A DNA stretch of 39,315 nucleotides from contig JAQGMS010000074.1 in the NCBI GenBank assembly GCA_028292245.1, positions 1 through 39,315 on the forward strand, written 5' to 3'. The number at the start of each line of letters is the position of its first letter. Position 1 is the stretch's first letter. Source of the stretch: Ramlibacter sp. (GTDB lineage: Bacteria > Pseudomonadota > Gammaproteobacteria > Burkholderiales > Burkholderiaceae_C). The notes beneath the pieces are model-generated. The model was not told where the DNA came from, ran no database searches, and saw only the letters and a list, made by a program, of their open reading frames with translations. A program made the position numbers and the translations under genes. Positions 18,293 to 26,658 of this stretch are shown here, one piece after another.

Positions 18293-19615
18293 TCAGGCGA
18301 CAGACGAGCACTCAAGGCGCTCGAACACCCACTGCGCGTGAGCCAGCAGGAGATGGTCCTGTCCCCACTGACCGACCAGTTGCAAACCAACAGGCAAGCC
18401 GTCGCGGCCACTGGAAAAAGGCAGATGCACACAAGGCAGCCCAAGCAGAGTCCATGCCCTGCAAAAAACAGGGTCTCCGGTGCCGTCTTTTGCTGGCGGC
18501 GCTTCCCCGATCGCACTGGGCGCGAGGAGCACATCGCAGGTCTTGAACAGGTCTTGCGCGTCGCGTCGCGCAGCCGCCGTGCGCTGCAGATCGCCGATGT
18601 GGGTCTCCAGCGAAATCCCCTGCCCTTCATCCAGCAACAAGGACAGGCGCCGGCTCAATTTCTCCGGGCGGCTGGCTCGTTCGTAGTGCAGTGCCCGGGA
18701 CATCTCAAAAGCCATCACGGCCTTCTGCAAAAGGACGAGATCTGCCAACGAAGCGGGTACGTGCACGTCTACGAGGGCCTGGGCGTCAGCAGACAGGCTC
18801 GAGCAAGCTTGTGCCCACGCGCGCTGGGTGTCCGCGTCGGCCAGCGTCCATTCCGATGTGCGGCACAGCCCGATGCATGGGGCCCCAAGCCCTTGTGTTG
18901 CTGTCAGGCGCGTATCCCCAAGCAACACGGAACCGAGCAAGGCGACGTCCGCCACACTGCGCCCGAAACAGCCGACCGTGTCCAGCGTTTCCGAAATGCC
19001 TTTGACACCGGCGCGGGAGACGAGGCCGATGCTGGGCTTGTAACCGACGACGCCACAAAAGGCCGCCGGCCGGATGATGGAGCCCGCTGTCTGCGTTCCG
19101 AGCGCGAGCGGCACCATGAAGTCGGCCACTGCGGCAGCAGAACCGCTCGATGAGCCCCCGGGCGTCCGTTCGAGCTGATGCGGATTCCTTGTCGGACCTG
19201 GCGAAAAGTAGGCGAATTCAGTGGTGACCGTTTTCCCCAATACCAGTGCTCCGGCCGTGCGGCACATGCTGACCGAAACTGCATCCGACATGGGTCGATG
19301 TCCCTCGTAGATCGAGGAACCGTAGCTCGCCGGACAACCGGCCGCGTCGAACAGGTCCTTGACGCCGATCGGCAGCCCGTGCAGTACGCCGCGGATGGGC
19401 CCTTCGTCGAGCGACTTTGCTTGCTCGATAGCACGGTCCGCGTCGATATAGGTGAAGGCCTGCACGCGTTCATCGCGTCCCGCGACTCGCTCGAGGCAGG
19501 ACTTCACCAGCTCGACCGCGCTGATGTCGCGCCTGGCAAGCAGATTCGCCGCCTGGCAGGCAGAAAGCTCGTTCAGCAGGGTTGATCGGCTTGGCCTGGA
19601 TGAAGACTTGCGCAT
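18293..19615 (-). CDS. Amidase-signature hydrolase
   Basis: A 440-residue cytoplasmic amidase. The Ser-cisSer-Lys triad is intact: K86 in GLPIGVKDLFD, the serine run TPGGSSSGSAAA (153-158) and the nucleophile S179 in GTQTAGSIIRPA. No signal peptide. It has the core length only and lacks the C-terminal decarboxylating domain of allophanate hydrolase (AtzF/DUR1,2), yet in this position it may hydrolyse an amide, ureido or carbamate intermediate. The ATG at 19615 is used; an in-frame TTG lies at 19633. The DUF1989 gene ends 44 nt upstream. Substrate unknown. Confidence 0.86.
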   Translation of the reverse strand: MRKSSSRPSRSTLLNELSACQAANLLARRDISAVELVKSCLERVAGRDERVQAFTYIDADRAIEQAKSLDEGPIRGVLHGLPIGVKDLFDAAGCPASYGSSIYEGHRPMSDAVSVSMCRTAGALVLGKTVTTEFAYFSPGPTRNPHQLERTPGGSSSGSAAAVADFMVPLALGTQTAGSIIRPAAFCGVVGYKPSIGLVSRAGVKGISETLDTVGCFGRSVADVALLGSVLLGDTRLTATQGLGAPCIGLCRTSEWTLADADTQRAWAQACSSLSADAQALVDVHVPASLADLVLLQKAVMAFEMSRALHYERASRPEKLSRRLSLLLDEGQGISLETHIGDLQRTAAARRDAQDLFKTCDVLLAPSAIGEAPPAKDGTGDPVFCRAWTLLGLPCVHLPFSSGRDGLPVGLQLVGQWGQDHLLLAHAQWVFERLECSSVA

Positions 19616-19659
19616 TGGGGCCTGGGCCTTCAAAGGTTGCGTTGGATCGACATCTCGCC

Positions 19660-20292
19660 TTACGACGCTGTGTCCCAGACCAGAACCCGGACGGGTGTGG
19701 GATCGAAATCATTGCAGGGATTGTTGATTTGCGGGCAGTTGGAGAAGACGCAGATCAGGTCCATCTTTGCCACCAGGTCGACATGGCTTCCCGGTGGGGA
19801 AATACCATCGAGCACCGCAAAATCCCCCGCGTCATCGATGGGCACATTCATGAAGAAGTTGGCATTGGGAACAATGTCCCGCTTCGTCATCCCGTAACGG
19901 CCGACCTCCAGCACGAAGTTTTCGCGGCACGCGTGCTGGTAACGGGTGTATTCACCGAACCGCACGACGTTGCTCTCACAGGAGCAACAGCCGGCCAGGG
20001 TGTCGTGGCGGCCCGAGCTGTCCTCGACCACCACGGCCATGACCGTCCCTTCGTTGGAAAGCAGCTCGGTTCCTTTGCCGATGTAGGCACTCCCCTGCGC
20101 GCTGACGGTGTCCTGGGCGCTGTAGCGCTGAGCGGTGTCTTCAGCCGAATAGAAAAGCGCATCGACGGCCTGCTGACCCTTGACATCGATCAGTCGCAAG
20201 GTCTGACCGCGCTTGAGGACATGCGACCACGGCGTGCGTGGCGGGATGGTGAAATCGAGGTAGGCGTCGGCGGGGAGGAGTTGGGCTGTCAT
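19660..20292 (-). CDS. DUF1989 protein, urea-amidolyase-associated type 2 (carboxyguanidine deiminase-like subunit)
   Basis: A 210-residue cytoplasmic protein. The motifs VVEDSSGRHDTLAGCCSCES (89-107) and SNCPQINNPCND near the C-terminus are typical of DUF1989 urea carboxylase-associated protein 2. For characterised relatives, a pair of DUF1989 subunits forms carboxyguanidine deiminase (CgdAB), which acts between guanidine carboxylase and allophanate hydrolase. The His-Asp and clustered Cys (102, 103, 105) are the likely metal ligands. The gene starts 8 nt after the first DUF1989 gene, so the two are made together. No carboxylase gene is found in the window, so the substrate may differ from carboxyguanidine. 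Confidence 0.87.
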   Translation of the reverse strand: MTAQLLPADAYLDFTIPPRTPWSHVLKRGQTLRLIDVKGQQAVDALFYSAEDTAQRYSAQDTVSAQGSAYIGKGTELLSNEGTVMAVVVEDSSGRHDTLAGCCSCESNVVRFGEYTRYQHACRENFVLEVGRYGMTKRDIVPNANFFMNVPIDDAGDFAVLDGISPPGSHVDLVAKMDLICVFSNCPQINNPCNDFDPTPVRVLVWDTAS

Positions 20293-20300
20293 GGCGTGTT

Positions 20301-21131
20301 TCACTTCAACGAATGGGAGTGGGTCAGGTCGAACGCGCGAATGGCTTCGTCGCAGGCCTGGCGGCAAGGGTCGGTGTCCGTGATGGGAGGCGCTGTGAAA
20401 CGCACAACGTCGATCGGCGAAGGGACTGCCTTTTTGTTGGGATCCAGGGGATGGCCGGCGTTCGAGATCACCAGCCACAAGTCCATCTCGGCGCGCAGAT
20501 CGACAAAGTCACCAGCGCTTCGTTGTCCTTCGCGCCAGATGAAACGACCGCTTTCGGCCACACCGACAGGGGCGAAAAAGTTGATGCATGCCGGCACGTC
20601 ACGGCGCGACAGCCCGAGTTTTGCAGCGGCCTTCAAGAAGTTGTCGCGGGAATTTCGCGCCTCGCCCGCGCCGGGGATGGATTTGACCGACTCGCTGGTC
20701 GTCGGGCCCATCAACGGGTCATGGGCCGCCGATGTGTCTTCGATGATCGACAGCGCCACGCGTCCCATTTCGGTGTAGATGACACGCCCTTTTCGCAGCC
20801 CCGTGCTCCACTGGATCTTCATGGTGTCCGCCGTATTGACGCGCTCCGAGGTATCGGCGTGCGACCAGGCGATCAGCGAAACCGCGGAAGTGCCATCGCT
20901 GTTGATCAGGCGCACGGCCTGGCCGCGGCGAAGGCGCGTTGTCCAGTACCAGCCGCCAGGAACGGTCTCGTGGTGAAGCTCCGCGCCGTCGCCATCGGGC
21001 AGCGGCAAACTTCTGGCTGTCAGTTGCGGCAAGGAAGAAACCGATGTGCCCTGTCCCTGGGCCCGCAAGGCCTCGTAGCGAGCGCGATGACGCTGGCGTT
21101 CCTGCTCTGGTGTTTCAAGATGGGTGGTCAT
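20301..21131 (-). CDS. DUF1989 protein, urea-amidolyase-associated type 1 (carboxyguanidine deiminase-like subunit)
   Basis: A 276-residue partner of the following DUF1989 gene. The family segments are GGWYWTTRLRRGQAVRLIN, DTMKIQWSTGLRKGRVIYTE, and SIIEDTSAAHDPLMGPTTSE, then RDNFLKAAAKLGLSRRDVPA. Compared with the type 2 protein the Cys cluster at the metal site is missing, as is usual for this subunit. It lies 66 nt after the transporter ATPase gene. The ATG at 21131 has no strong ribosome-binding site. Role inferred: one subunit of a heteromeric deiminase-like enzyme. Confidence 0.87.
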   Translation of the reverse strand: MTTHLETPEQERQRHRARYEALRAQGQGTSVSSLPQLTARSLPLPDGDGAELHHETVPGGWYWTTRLRRGQAVRLINSDGTSAVSLIAWSHADTSERVNTADTMKIQWSTGLRKGRVIYTEMGRVALSIIEDTSAAHDPLMGPTTSESVKSIPGAGEARNSRDNFLKAAAKLGLSRRDVPACINFFAPVGVAESGRFIWREGQRSAGDFVDLRAEMDLWLVISNAGHPLDPNKKAVPSPIDVVRFTAPPITDTDPCRQACDEAIRAFDLTHSHSLK

Positions 21132-21197
21132 TTTTTGTTCAGATGGGTGTTGATTGGATGGGTGAGTCGCGTAGCCGGTCCGGGTGGCCGGCCAGGC

Positions 21198-21989
21198 CTA
21201 TGAACTGGAGAACCGCTGCAGAAAAAGCCGGGCGCGTTCGGTCTGGGGCACGGTAAAAAACTGATCGGGCGCACCCGTCTCGACGATCCGGCCCTGGTCC
21301 ATGAAAACGATGCGGCTGGCGACTTCGCGGGCGAATGCCATTTCGTGCGTCACGATGATCATGGTCATGCCCTCATGGGCCAGCTCCCTCATGACGGCGA
21401 GCACTTCGCCAACCAGCTCAGGGTCCAGCGCGCTGGTGGGCTCGTCAAACAGCAGGACTTCGGGCTTCATCGCGAGCGCTCTCGCAATACCGACCCGTTG
21501 CTTCTGGCCACCTGAAAGTCGTGCCGGGAAGGAATCCTTCTTGTCCAGCAAGCCGACACGTTCGAGCAGCGCCTCGGCCTCGCCGAGCACCTGCCGCTCG
21601 GGTCGGTGCTGCACATACAGCGGTGCGGCCATCACGTTCTGCAAAACAGTCAGGTGCGGCCACAGGGCGAAGTGCTGGAAAACCATGCCTACCCGGGTGC
21701 GCATGCGGGCCAGCCCGCCGTCACCCATCACCACACCGCCGGGTGAAATCCCGACAGGCTCGCCGCTGAGAAACACTCGCCCCTGGTCAGGCTTCTCCAG
21801 CCAGTTGATGCAGCGCAGCAGGGTGGACTTGCCTGAGCCCGAAGGCCCCAGAAGGCACACGGTCTCCCCGGCTCCGACATCCAGGCTGACGTTGTCGAGA
21901 ACGGCCAGCTGGCCGAAGTTCTTGGAGATTCCGGCAACTTTCAGCACGGGTCGAAGGCTCGCGGGATGGTTGCTTTGAATGGTTGTCAT
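21198..21989 (-). CDS. Polar amino acid-type ABC transporter, ATPase
   Basis: A 263-residue HisP/GlnQ-type ATPase on the inner face of the membrane. It has Walker [11 protein letters not shown]-loop [14 protein letters not shown], signature [15 protein letters not shown], Walker [13 protein letters not shown] and the switch His in IVTHEMAF. Its ATG overlaps the TGA of the second permease (ATGA), so the subunits are translationally coupled. It energises uptake of the compound handled by the downstream enzymes. Confidence 0.95.
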   Translation of the reverse strand: MTTIQSNHPASLRPVLKVAGISKNFGQLAVLDNVSLDVGAGETVCLLGPSGSGKSTLLRCINWLEKPDQGRVFLSGEPVGISPGGVVMGDGGLARMRTRVGMVFQHFALWPHLTVLQNVMAAPLYVQHRPERQVLGEAEALLERVGLLDKKDSFPARLSGGQKQRVGIARALAMKPEVLLFDEPTSALDPELVGEVLAVMRELAHEGMTMIIVTHEMAFAREVASRIVFMDQGRIVETGAPDQFFTVPQTERARLFLQRFSSS

Positions 21990-22642
21990 CGGCGCGCCTC
22001 TGCCATCCGGCCCGTGACCGCAACGCATGCTTCGATCACCAGGCACAAAGCCCAATAGATCAGCATGGCCACGATGAAGGCTGCGAAGGGCACGTAGTAG
22101 TTGGATTGAATCGCACTGGCTGCATGGGTCAGCTCGGGCAGGGCAATGACGGTAAGAAAGGCGCTGTCCTTGATGACCTGAATGGTCTGGTTCCCCAGGA
22201 CCGGCGCAGCATTGAGCACCAGCGGCGGGAGTACGATGCGCCTGAAGAGGCTGAGCCCGGCAAATCCGAAAGCCCGCCCCGCCTCGATCGGCTCCCGCGG
22301 CAACGCGCGCCAACTGCTGGCCAGCAGTTCTCCCATGTAGGCGGTGTGGTAAATCGCCAAGGCAACAAGGCCCGAGCTCCAGTTGTCAAGCCTGACACCG
22401 GCAGACGGGAGGCCAAAGTAGAGGATGTAGGCAAACAGCAGGAAAGGCGTGCATCGAAAGGCATCGACAAACGCCCGGCTCGCGCCGGACACGATGCGAC
22501 GCCTGTGAAGCAGGCCAGCGGCCAGCACTGCTCCGAGTAAGAGCGCGCACAGCGAGGCGAAGGCAGAAAGTATCACCGTGTTGGCTAGGCCCCGGTACAG
22601 CAGATCGCGGTGCTGCCAGACTTTGAAGAAGTCCTCAGTCAT
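21986..22642 (-). CDS. Polar amino acid-type ABC transporter, permease 2
   Basis: A 218-residue inner-membrane permease of the HisMQ type with about five membrane helices. The EAA-like loop [20 protein letters not shown] precedes the last helices. The ATG at 22642 overlaps the TGA of permease 1 (ATGA), which sets the start. It pairs with permease 1 to form the channel. Confidence 0.93.
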   Translation of the reverse strand: MTEDFFKVWQHRDLLYRGLANTVILSAFASLCALLLGAVLAAGLLHRRRIVSGASRAFVDAFRCTPFLLFAYILYFGLPSAGVRLDNWSSGLVALAIYHTAYMGELLASSWRALPREPIEAGRAFGFAGLSLFRRIVLPPLVLNAAPVLGNQTIQVIKDSAFLTVIALPELTHAASAIQSNYYVPFAAFIVAMLIYWALCLVIEACVAVTGRMAEARR

Positions 22643-23286
22643 GCCGCAGCCTCGTATTGCGCCTGCCGGCGCGTGAGCCATCGTTGCGTCTGGAGCAACG
22701 CCAGGATGATCGGGATATAGATCGCCAGCGCCACGAAAAACGGCGGCAGCGGCTCGTAGGTTTCTGCCCCCACCCTGACGGCTGCGCGGGTGATGTCGAC
22801 GACACCGACCACGGCAAGAACCGGCGTGAGCTTGATCAGCTGCGACATCTCATTGACGAGTGCCGGCAAGCTATGGCGGAATACCTGGGGCAATACGATC
22901 AGGCGGAACCACAGCCGCCTTCCCATCCCGACGGACTGGGCAGCTTCGATCTGTTCCCTGGGGAAAGACATCAAGCCGGCCCGCCAGATTTCGCAGTTGA
23001 ACGCGGACGTGTTCAGAACCAGCGCAACGATCCCTGCAGACATCGGCCCGACGTCCAATCCGGCCTCGGGCAGTCCGAAAAACAGAAGCATCACCAGCGT
23101 GACCAGCGGCGTGGCCCGCAACAGGCTCACCGCCAGCATGACCAGCTGCGATACCACAGGCACCCGCCCCCAACGCACCAGCGCCAGGGCCAAGCCGACC
23201 GGGAGTCCAAGCGCGATGCCCGCGACCGACATCACGAGCGTGGTGATCGCGCCGGTGAGTATCGACAACAAGGCCAGGTACGTCAT
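22639..23286 (-). CDS. Polar amino acid-type ABC transporter, permease 1
   Basis: A 215-residue inner-membrane permease of the HisMQ type. The EAA-like loop MSFPREQIEAAQSVGMGRRL is clear, flanked by hydrophobic helices. The ATG at 23286 (MTYLALLSILTG) lies 8 nt after the binding-protein stop. The C-terminus extends a little past the last helix ([15 protein letters not shown]). Confidence 0.93.
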   Translation of the reverse strand: MTYLALLSILTGAITTLVMSVAGIALGLPVGLALALVRWGRVPVVSQLVMLAVSLLRATPLVTLVMLLFFGLPEAGLDVGPMSAGIVALVLNTSAFNCEIWRAGLMSFPREQIEAAQSVGMGRRLWFRLIVLPQVFRHSLPALVNEMSQLIKLTPVLAVVGVVDITRAAVRVGAETYEPLPPFFVALAIYIPIILALLQTQRWLTRRQAQYEAAA

Positions 23287-23294
23287 GGTGCGAA

Positions 23295-24137
23295 TCAATA
23301 CTCGGGGACGAACTTCACCGGGAGGTCGAACGCCTGGCCGAACCACTTCTTCTGAAGGGCCGTGATCTTACCGTTGGCCTTCTGGCTTGCGATAAAACCG
23401 TTGATGTACTCGAGCAGTTCTGCGTTGCCTTTTTTGACCGGCCATGCAGCAACGGAGGTAGCCGAAACCTGCTTGCCCATGGCAAACACCTTGGGCTTCT
23501 CGTTCACGAGGGCACGGAGGTTGATGATCGTGTTGACGACGTATTCGGTACGTCCCAGCGCGAGGTCCTGATAGGCCTCGGGGTACGAGGTGTACTCCAC
23601 GATCTTTCCGATTTTTCCGCCGCTCTTTTCCAATGTGGCTTTGAGCTGCGACAGATGTGCGAGCTGTGCGCTGCCTGCCTGCACACCCACGGTCTTTCCA
23701 CTCAGGTCATTGATGGACTTGATGGAGGTATCGCTGGTTTTGTACAGGTAGTAGTCGCTTGCATCGGCAATGGGGCTTGCAAAGTCAAGCGACTGCATGC
23801 GCTCTTTGGTCATGACCGCCGCCGTGATGGCGATGTCGTACTTCCCGGTCGCCACGCCCGCAAGGATACCGGTGAACGGCAGGATCTCGTGACGCACCTG
23901 GAACGGCGCGTACTTGCGGAGTTCTTCGATCAGCTCGTTGTCAAAGCCGGTCGGCTTGCCATCCTTGACGAACTCAAACGGCGGGTAATCGTCTTCGGTG
24001 GCAACGACGATGTAGCCGCGCGCCTTGATCTCTGCCAGAGTGGCGGCGCCGGCAGTGCCGGACGCCGCGCACAAGGCGAGTGAAACCATCATGGCACCCA
24101 GGGCGCGAACGCCGAAAGCTCTAGTGATTGATGACAT
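23295..24137 (-). CDS. Extracellular solute-binding protein, family 3
   Basis: A 280-residue periplasmic receptor with a signal peptide (about 1-32, ending SGTAGAA). The family 3 segments are ATEDDYPPFEFVKDGKPTGF, then GKYDIAITAAVMTKERMQSL. In classic amino-acid receptors a conserved Asp near the end of lobe 2 (usually VVTD or VVAD) holds the alpha-amino group. Here the matching segment reads EYVVNTIINL, with Asn. The Arg that binds the carboxylate (TKER) is kept. The ligand may therefore be an acid without a normal alpha-amino group. It is the first gene of the eight-gene operon; AAAGGT lies 6 nt before the ATG. Confidence 0.93.
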   Translation of the reverse strand: MSSITRAFGVRALGAMMVSLALCAASGTAGAATLAEIKARGYIVVATEDDYPPFEFVKDGKPTGFDNELIEELRKYAPFQVRHEILPFTGILAGVATGKYDIAITAAVMTKERMQSLDFASPIADASDYYLYKTSDTSIKSINDLSGKTVGVQAGSAQLAHLSQLKATLEKSGGKIGKIVEYTSYPEAYQDLALGRTEYVVNTIINLRALVNEKPKVFAMGKQVSATSVAAWPVKKGNAELLEYINGFIASQKANGKITALQKKWFGQAFDLPVKFVPEY

Positions 24138-24177
24138 TTGAGACCTTTAAATTGTTGGGATGAAAAAACATACATTC

Positions 24178-24214
24178 GAAGTGGAAATCCAGAAGAGGCT
24201 TCTGGATGCACTTC
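24178..24214. promoter_or_regulatory. Extended dyad upstream of the transporter operon
   Basis: Nine-base arms ATCCAGAAG and CTTCTGGAT flank AGG, and outer arms GAAGTG and CACTTC extend the symmetry. It ends 41 nt before the binding-protein start on the minus strand, between that gene and the divergent MocR regulator. It is either the regulator's operator or a leader stem-loop. A second palindrome, TAACCGGTTA, sits at 24242-24251. Confidence 0.6.
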
Positions 24215-24432
24215 ATAATTGCAAGCGTTGTGCCATGCGCGTAACCGGTTAATTGGCTGTAGTCGGAGCGATTCTGGTGCTTGCGCAAACGTCTTTGAAC
24301 GTCAGGAAATCGCGTCGCACCAGGAGGTCTCTTTGTGCGACAGGAAATCCATACAATCCGCACCAAGGGTGATCGCTGCCATCGGACTGTTGGCCTGCCC
24401 GGCTTTTGACTGCGTCTTTCAGCCTTCCAAAC

Positions 24433-25854
24433 ATGCAAAAAGTGAACGAGCCACCGAACTGGCTTTCCGATATCGCCAAGGAAGGCGTGCCTCGCTACGT
24501 GGCGATTGCTGATGCGATGGAGCGCGCGGTGGATTCGGGTGCCCTGTGCTCCGGGGACCAGTTGCCGCCGCACAGGACCCTGGCGAAACAGCTGGGCCTG
24601 GACGTCGGAACCGTGTCGCGAGCCTATGCGGAGATTCAGCGTCGTGGCTTGACGACCGGGGAAGTCGGTCGTGGAACATTCGTCAGCCACCGCAAGCCTG
24701 ATGCGCCAACCTCGCTATGGCAGTCGTCGACGACGCAGTTCACCGACCTGTCTCACAACTTTCCCGAAACTGCGCCGATCAATCCCGAAGCGGCCCTCCT
24801 GTCGGAAGCCTCGGAGGGCCTTCTCGATACGAACTATCTGCTCAGCCTTCAGTCCGACTCCGGGCATCTGCCGCACCGCCAGGTGATGGCGCGCTGGCTG
24901 GAGTCGACGGCCTCCACGCGGGTAACACCCGACGACGTGGTGATTACGACAGGCGCCCAGCATGGCGTGCTGCTCGGAATCCAGGCGGTCACGCAGCCGA
25001 ACGACGTTGTACTGGTCGAACGCGTCGCCTATTTCGGGACGCTCGCGGCGGTGCGCTTCCTTGGTCGACGGCCTGTGCCGGTAACCATTGATCGTGAAGG
25101 TCTGGTGCCCGAGGATCTCGAACGCGCCTTCGCGGAAACCGGCGCGCGCGTGGTCGTGTGCAACCCGACGCTGCACAACCCCACCACCGCCGTGATGGGC
25201 CCTGATCGACGCGCAGCCATTGCGCGGATCTGCCGAAAGTTCGACGCTGTGATCGTCGAGGACGACGTCTATGTCCTCCTTCATGCGCCCAGCCTTCCGT
25301 CGCTATGTTCTTTTGCACCGGAGCGAACTATTTACGTGACGAGCTTCGCCAAGGTCGTGGGCTGCGGTCCGCGCGTCGGCCTGATGCGTGCACCGCCACA
25401 CCTGACAGGTCGCATCGGCGCCGGGCTGCGCTCGACCAGCCTGATGGCACCGACTCCGATGGTTGAGTTGATGTGCCGGATGGTGAGCTCCGACGGCATC
25501 GAAAGGCTGGCGCACGCGCGCCGCGCGCAGTTGGCTGAGCGCCAGGTCTGGGCCGACGAAATCCTCGCCGGCGCGTCGGCACAGCGCCATCCGGCGGCGT
25601 ATCACGCCTGGCTGCGCATCGGGGCCTGGCGCAGCGAGCGCTTCGTCGCAGTCGCCCGCGAACGTGGCGTCGCCGTCACCCCTGGTGCCATCTTCAGCGT
25701 TGAAGCCGAGACGCGCGACGCCGCCGTGCGCATCTGCATCTGCGCCGCGATTGACAAATTGAGCCTGCAGCAGGCCTTGCGCGTGCTGTTGCAACTTGTC
25801 GACGAAGGGCCTTACGGCGTGCGGCCAACGGGAAGAGGCCAACCGCGGGGCTGA
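24433..25854 (+). CDS. MocR-family (GntR-aminotransferase) regulator
   Basis: A 473-residue regulator. The N-terminal GntR winged helix (PRYVAIADAMERAVDSGAL, LPPHRTLAKQLGLDVGTVSR, about 20-85) is joined to a fold type I aminotransferase domain. The PLP-site residues are kept: IVEDDVYV (Asp about 277) and Lys 307 in TSFAKVVGCGPRVG. MocR proteins bind PLP, often with an amino compound as effector, and control the neighbouring genes. It is divergent from the transporter/DUF1989 operon and is its likely local regulator, with the dyad at 24178-24214 as a candidate site. The ATG at 24433 is used; an in-frame TTG lies at 24406. Downstream 25855-26043 has no gene. Confidence 0.92.
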   Translation: MQKVNEPPNWLSDIAKEGVPRYVAIADAMERAVDSGALCSGDQLPPHRTLAKQLGLDVGTVSRAYAEIQRRGLTTGEVGRGTFVSHRKPDAPTSLWQSSTTQFTDLSHNFPETAPINPEAALLSEASEGLLDTNYLLSLQSDSGHLPHRQVMARWLESTASTRVTPDDVVITTGAQHGVLLGIQAVTQPNDVVLVERVAYFGTLAAVRFLGRRPVPVTIDREGLVPEDLERAFAETGARVVVCNPTLHNPTTAVMGPDRRAAIARICRKFDAVIVEDDVYVLLHAPSLPSLCSFAPERTIYVTSFAKVVGCGPRVGLMRAPPHLTGRIGAGLRSTSLMAPTPMVELMCRMVSSDGIERLAHARRAQLAERQVWADEILAGASAQRHPAAYHAWLRIGAWRSERFVAVARERGVAVTPGAIFSVEAETRDAAVRICICAAIDKLSLQQALRVLLQLVDEGPYGVRPTGRGQPRG

Positions 25855-26043
25855 CGACTCAATACCGGTCCAAGCGAGCAGCGGGCATCCGCCGCGCGTA
25901 CCGCGCTCCCGCAGTCGCGGCAAACAGTTCGTCACCTGGTCATTGGGACATCCTCGCCTGGATCACATCACAGTAATGAGCTCACCACTGGAAATCCGTG
26001 TCGGACCTTTCCGAGGCGTTCAGCAGTGATAGTCGCCAGCGAC

Positions 26044-26117
26044 GCGGGTGTAGTTCAATGGCAGAACAGCAGCTTCCCAAGCTTTAGACGTGGGTTCGAT
26101 TCCCATCACCCGCTCCA
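26044..26117 (+). tRNA. tRNA-Gly, anticodon CCC, copy 2
   Basis: 74 nt with encoded CCA; same acceptor, anticodon and T arms as copy 1. It differs at two bases: T to C in the D loop (GGC instead of GGT) and G to A at position 26. It shares the anticodon-stem C-U mismatch. It lies just upstream of the second thioredoxin-like gene. Confidence 0.95.
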
Positions 26118-26179
26118 GCGGCTGGGCGTGTCCCCAAGGTGCGTGGCGCCCTGCGGCGGCCAGGTGGTTATATTCCTGC

Positions 26180-26650
26180 ATGGCCCACCTCAAATCGCTC
26201 CGAACCGCCGCTCTCTCGTTCGTTCTAGCGCTATCGCTCCCTGCCTTCGCCCAAGTCCTCACCCCCAAATTCGACCCCGCGCGCGACGCCGCCAAGGATG
26301 TCGCCGCGGCCACCAGCATCGCAAAGGCGCAAGGCAAGCGCGTGATCGTGGACGTGGGCGGCGAATGGTGCATCTGGTGCCATATCCTCGACCACTTCAT
26401 CACGGCCAATGGCGACGTCAAGGCGCTGCTGGACGCCAACTACGTCATGATCAAGATGGACGTCTCGGTCGAAAACAAGAACGAGGTGCTGCTGGCGTGC
26501 TGGCCCCAGGTCAACGGCTACCCCCACCTCTTCGTGCTGGACGCGAACGACAAATTGGCGTACTCGCAGAACACGGGCGACCTGGAAGCGGGCAAGGACT
26601 ACGACAAGCCCAAGGTGCTGGCATTCTTGCGGCAGCACGCGGGCAAGTAG
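26180..26650 (+). CDS. Periplasmic thioredoxin-fold protein, copy 2
   Basis: A 156-residue exported protein with a signal peptide (about 1-25, ending PAFAQ) and the motif EWCIWCH (C64, C67), followed by YPHLFVLDANDK. It matches the gene at 15694 along its length, with drift mostly in the signal peptide and at the C-terminus. TATATT at 26169-26174 lies only 6 nt before the ATG and no ribosome-binding site is seen, so the transcript may be leaderless or use an upstream start. The secreted amidase starts 8 nt downstream and must be co-transcribed. Confidence 0.87.
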   Translation: MAHLKSLRTAALSFVLALSLPAFAQVLTPKFDPARDAAKDVAAATSIAKAQGKRVIVDVGGEWCIWCHILDHFITANGDVKALLDANYVMIKMDVSVENKNEVLLACWPQVNGYPHLFVLDANDKLAYSQNTGDLEAGKDYDKPKVLAFLRQHAGK

Positions 26651-26658
26651 GAGACCTG

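Noticed and set aside
24138..24432. Guanidine (ykkC) riboswitch before the DUF1989 operon
   Set aside because: Looked for because of the DUF1989 pair. The conserved ACGR and paired helices of ykkC are not seen; only the dyad is.
3627..26117. Complete integrative element between the tRNA-Gly copies
   Set aside because: No integrase, relaxase or phage gene is visible, and both tRNAs are full length; only the possibility of a recombination interval is kept.
26026..26658. N-terminal extension of the amidase frame back to 26026
   Set aside because: It would pass through tRNA-Gly and the thioredoxin-like gene. The ATG at 26659 has AGGAGA and a signal peptide.
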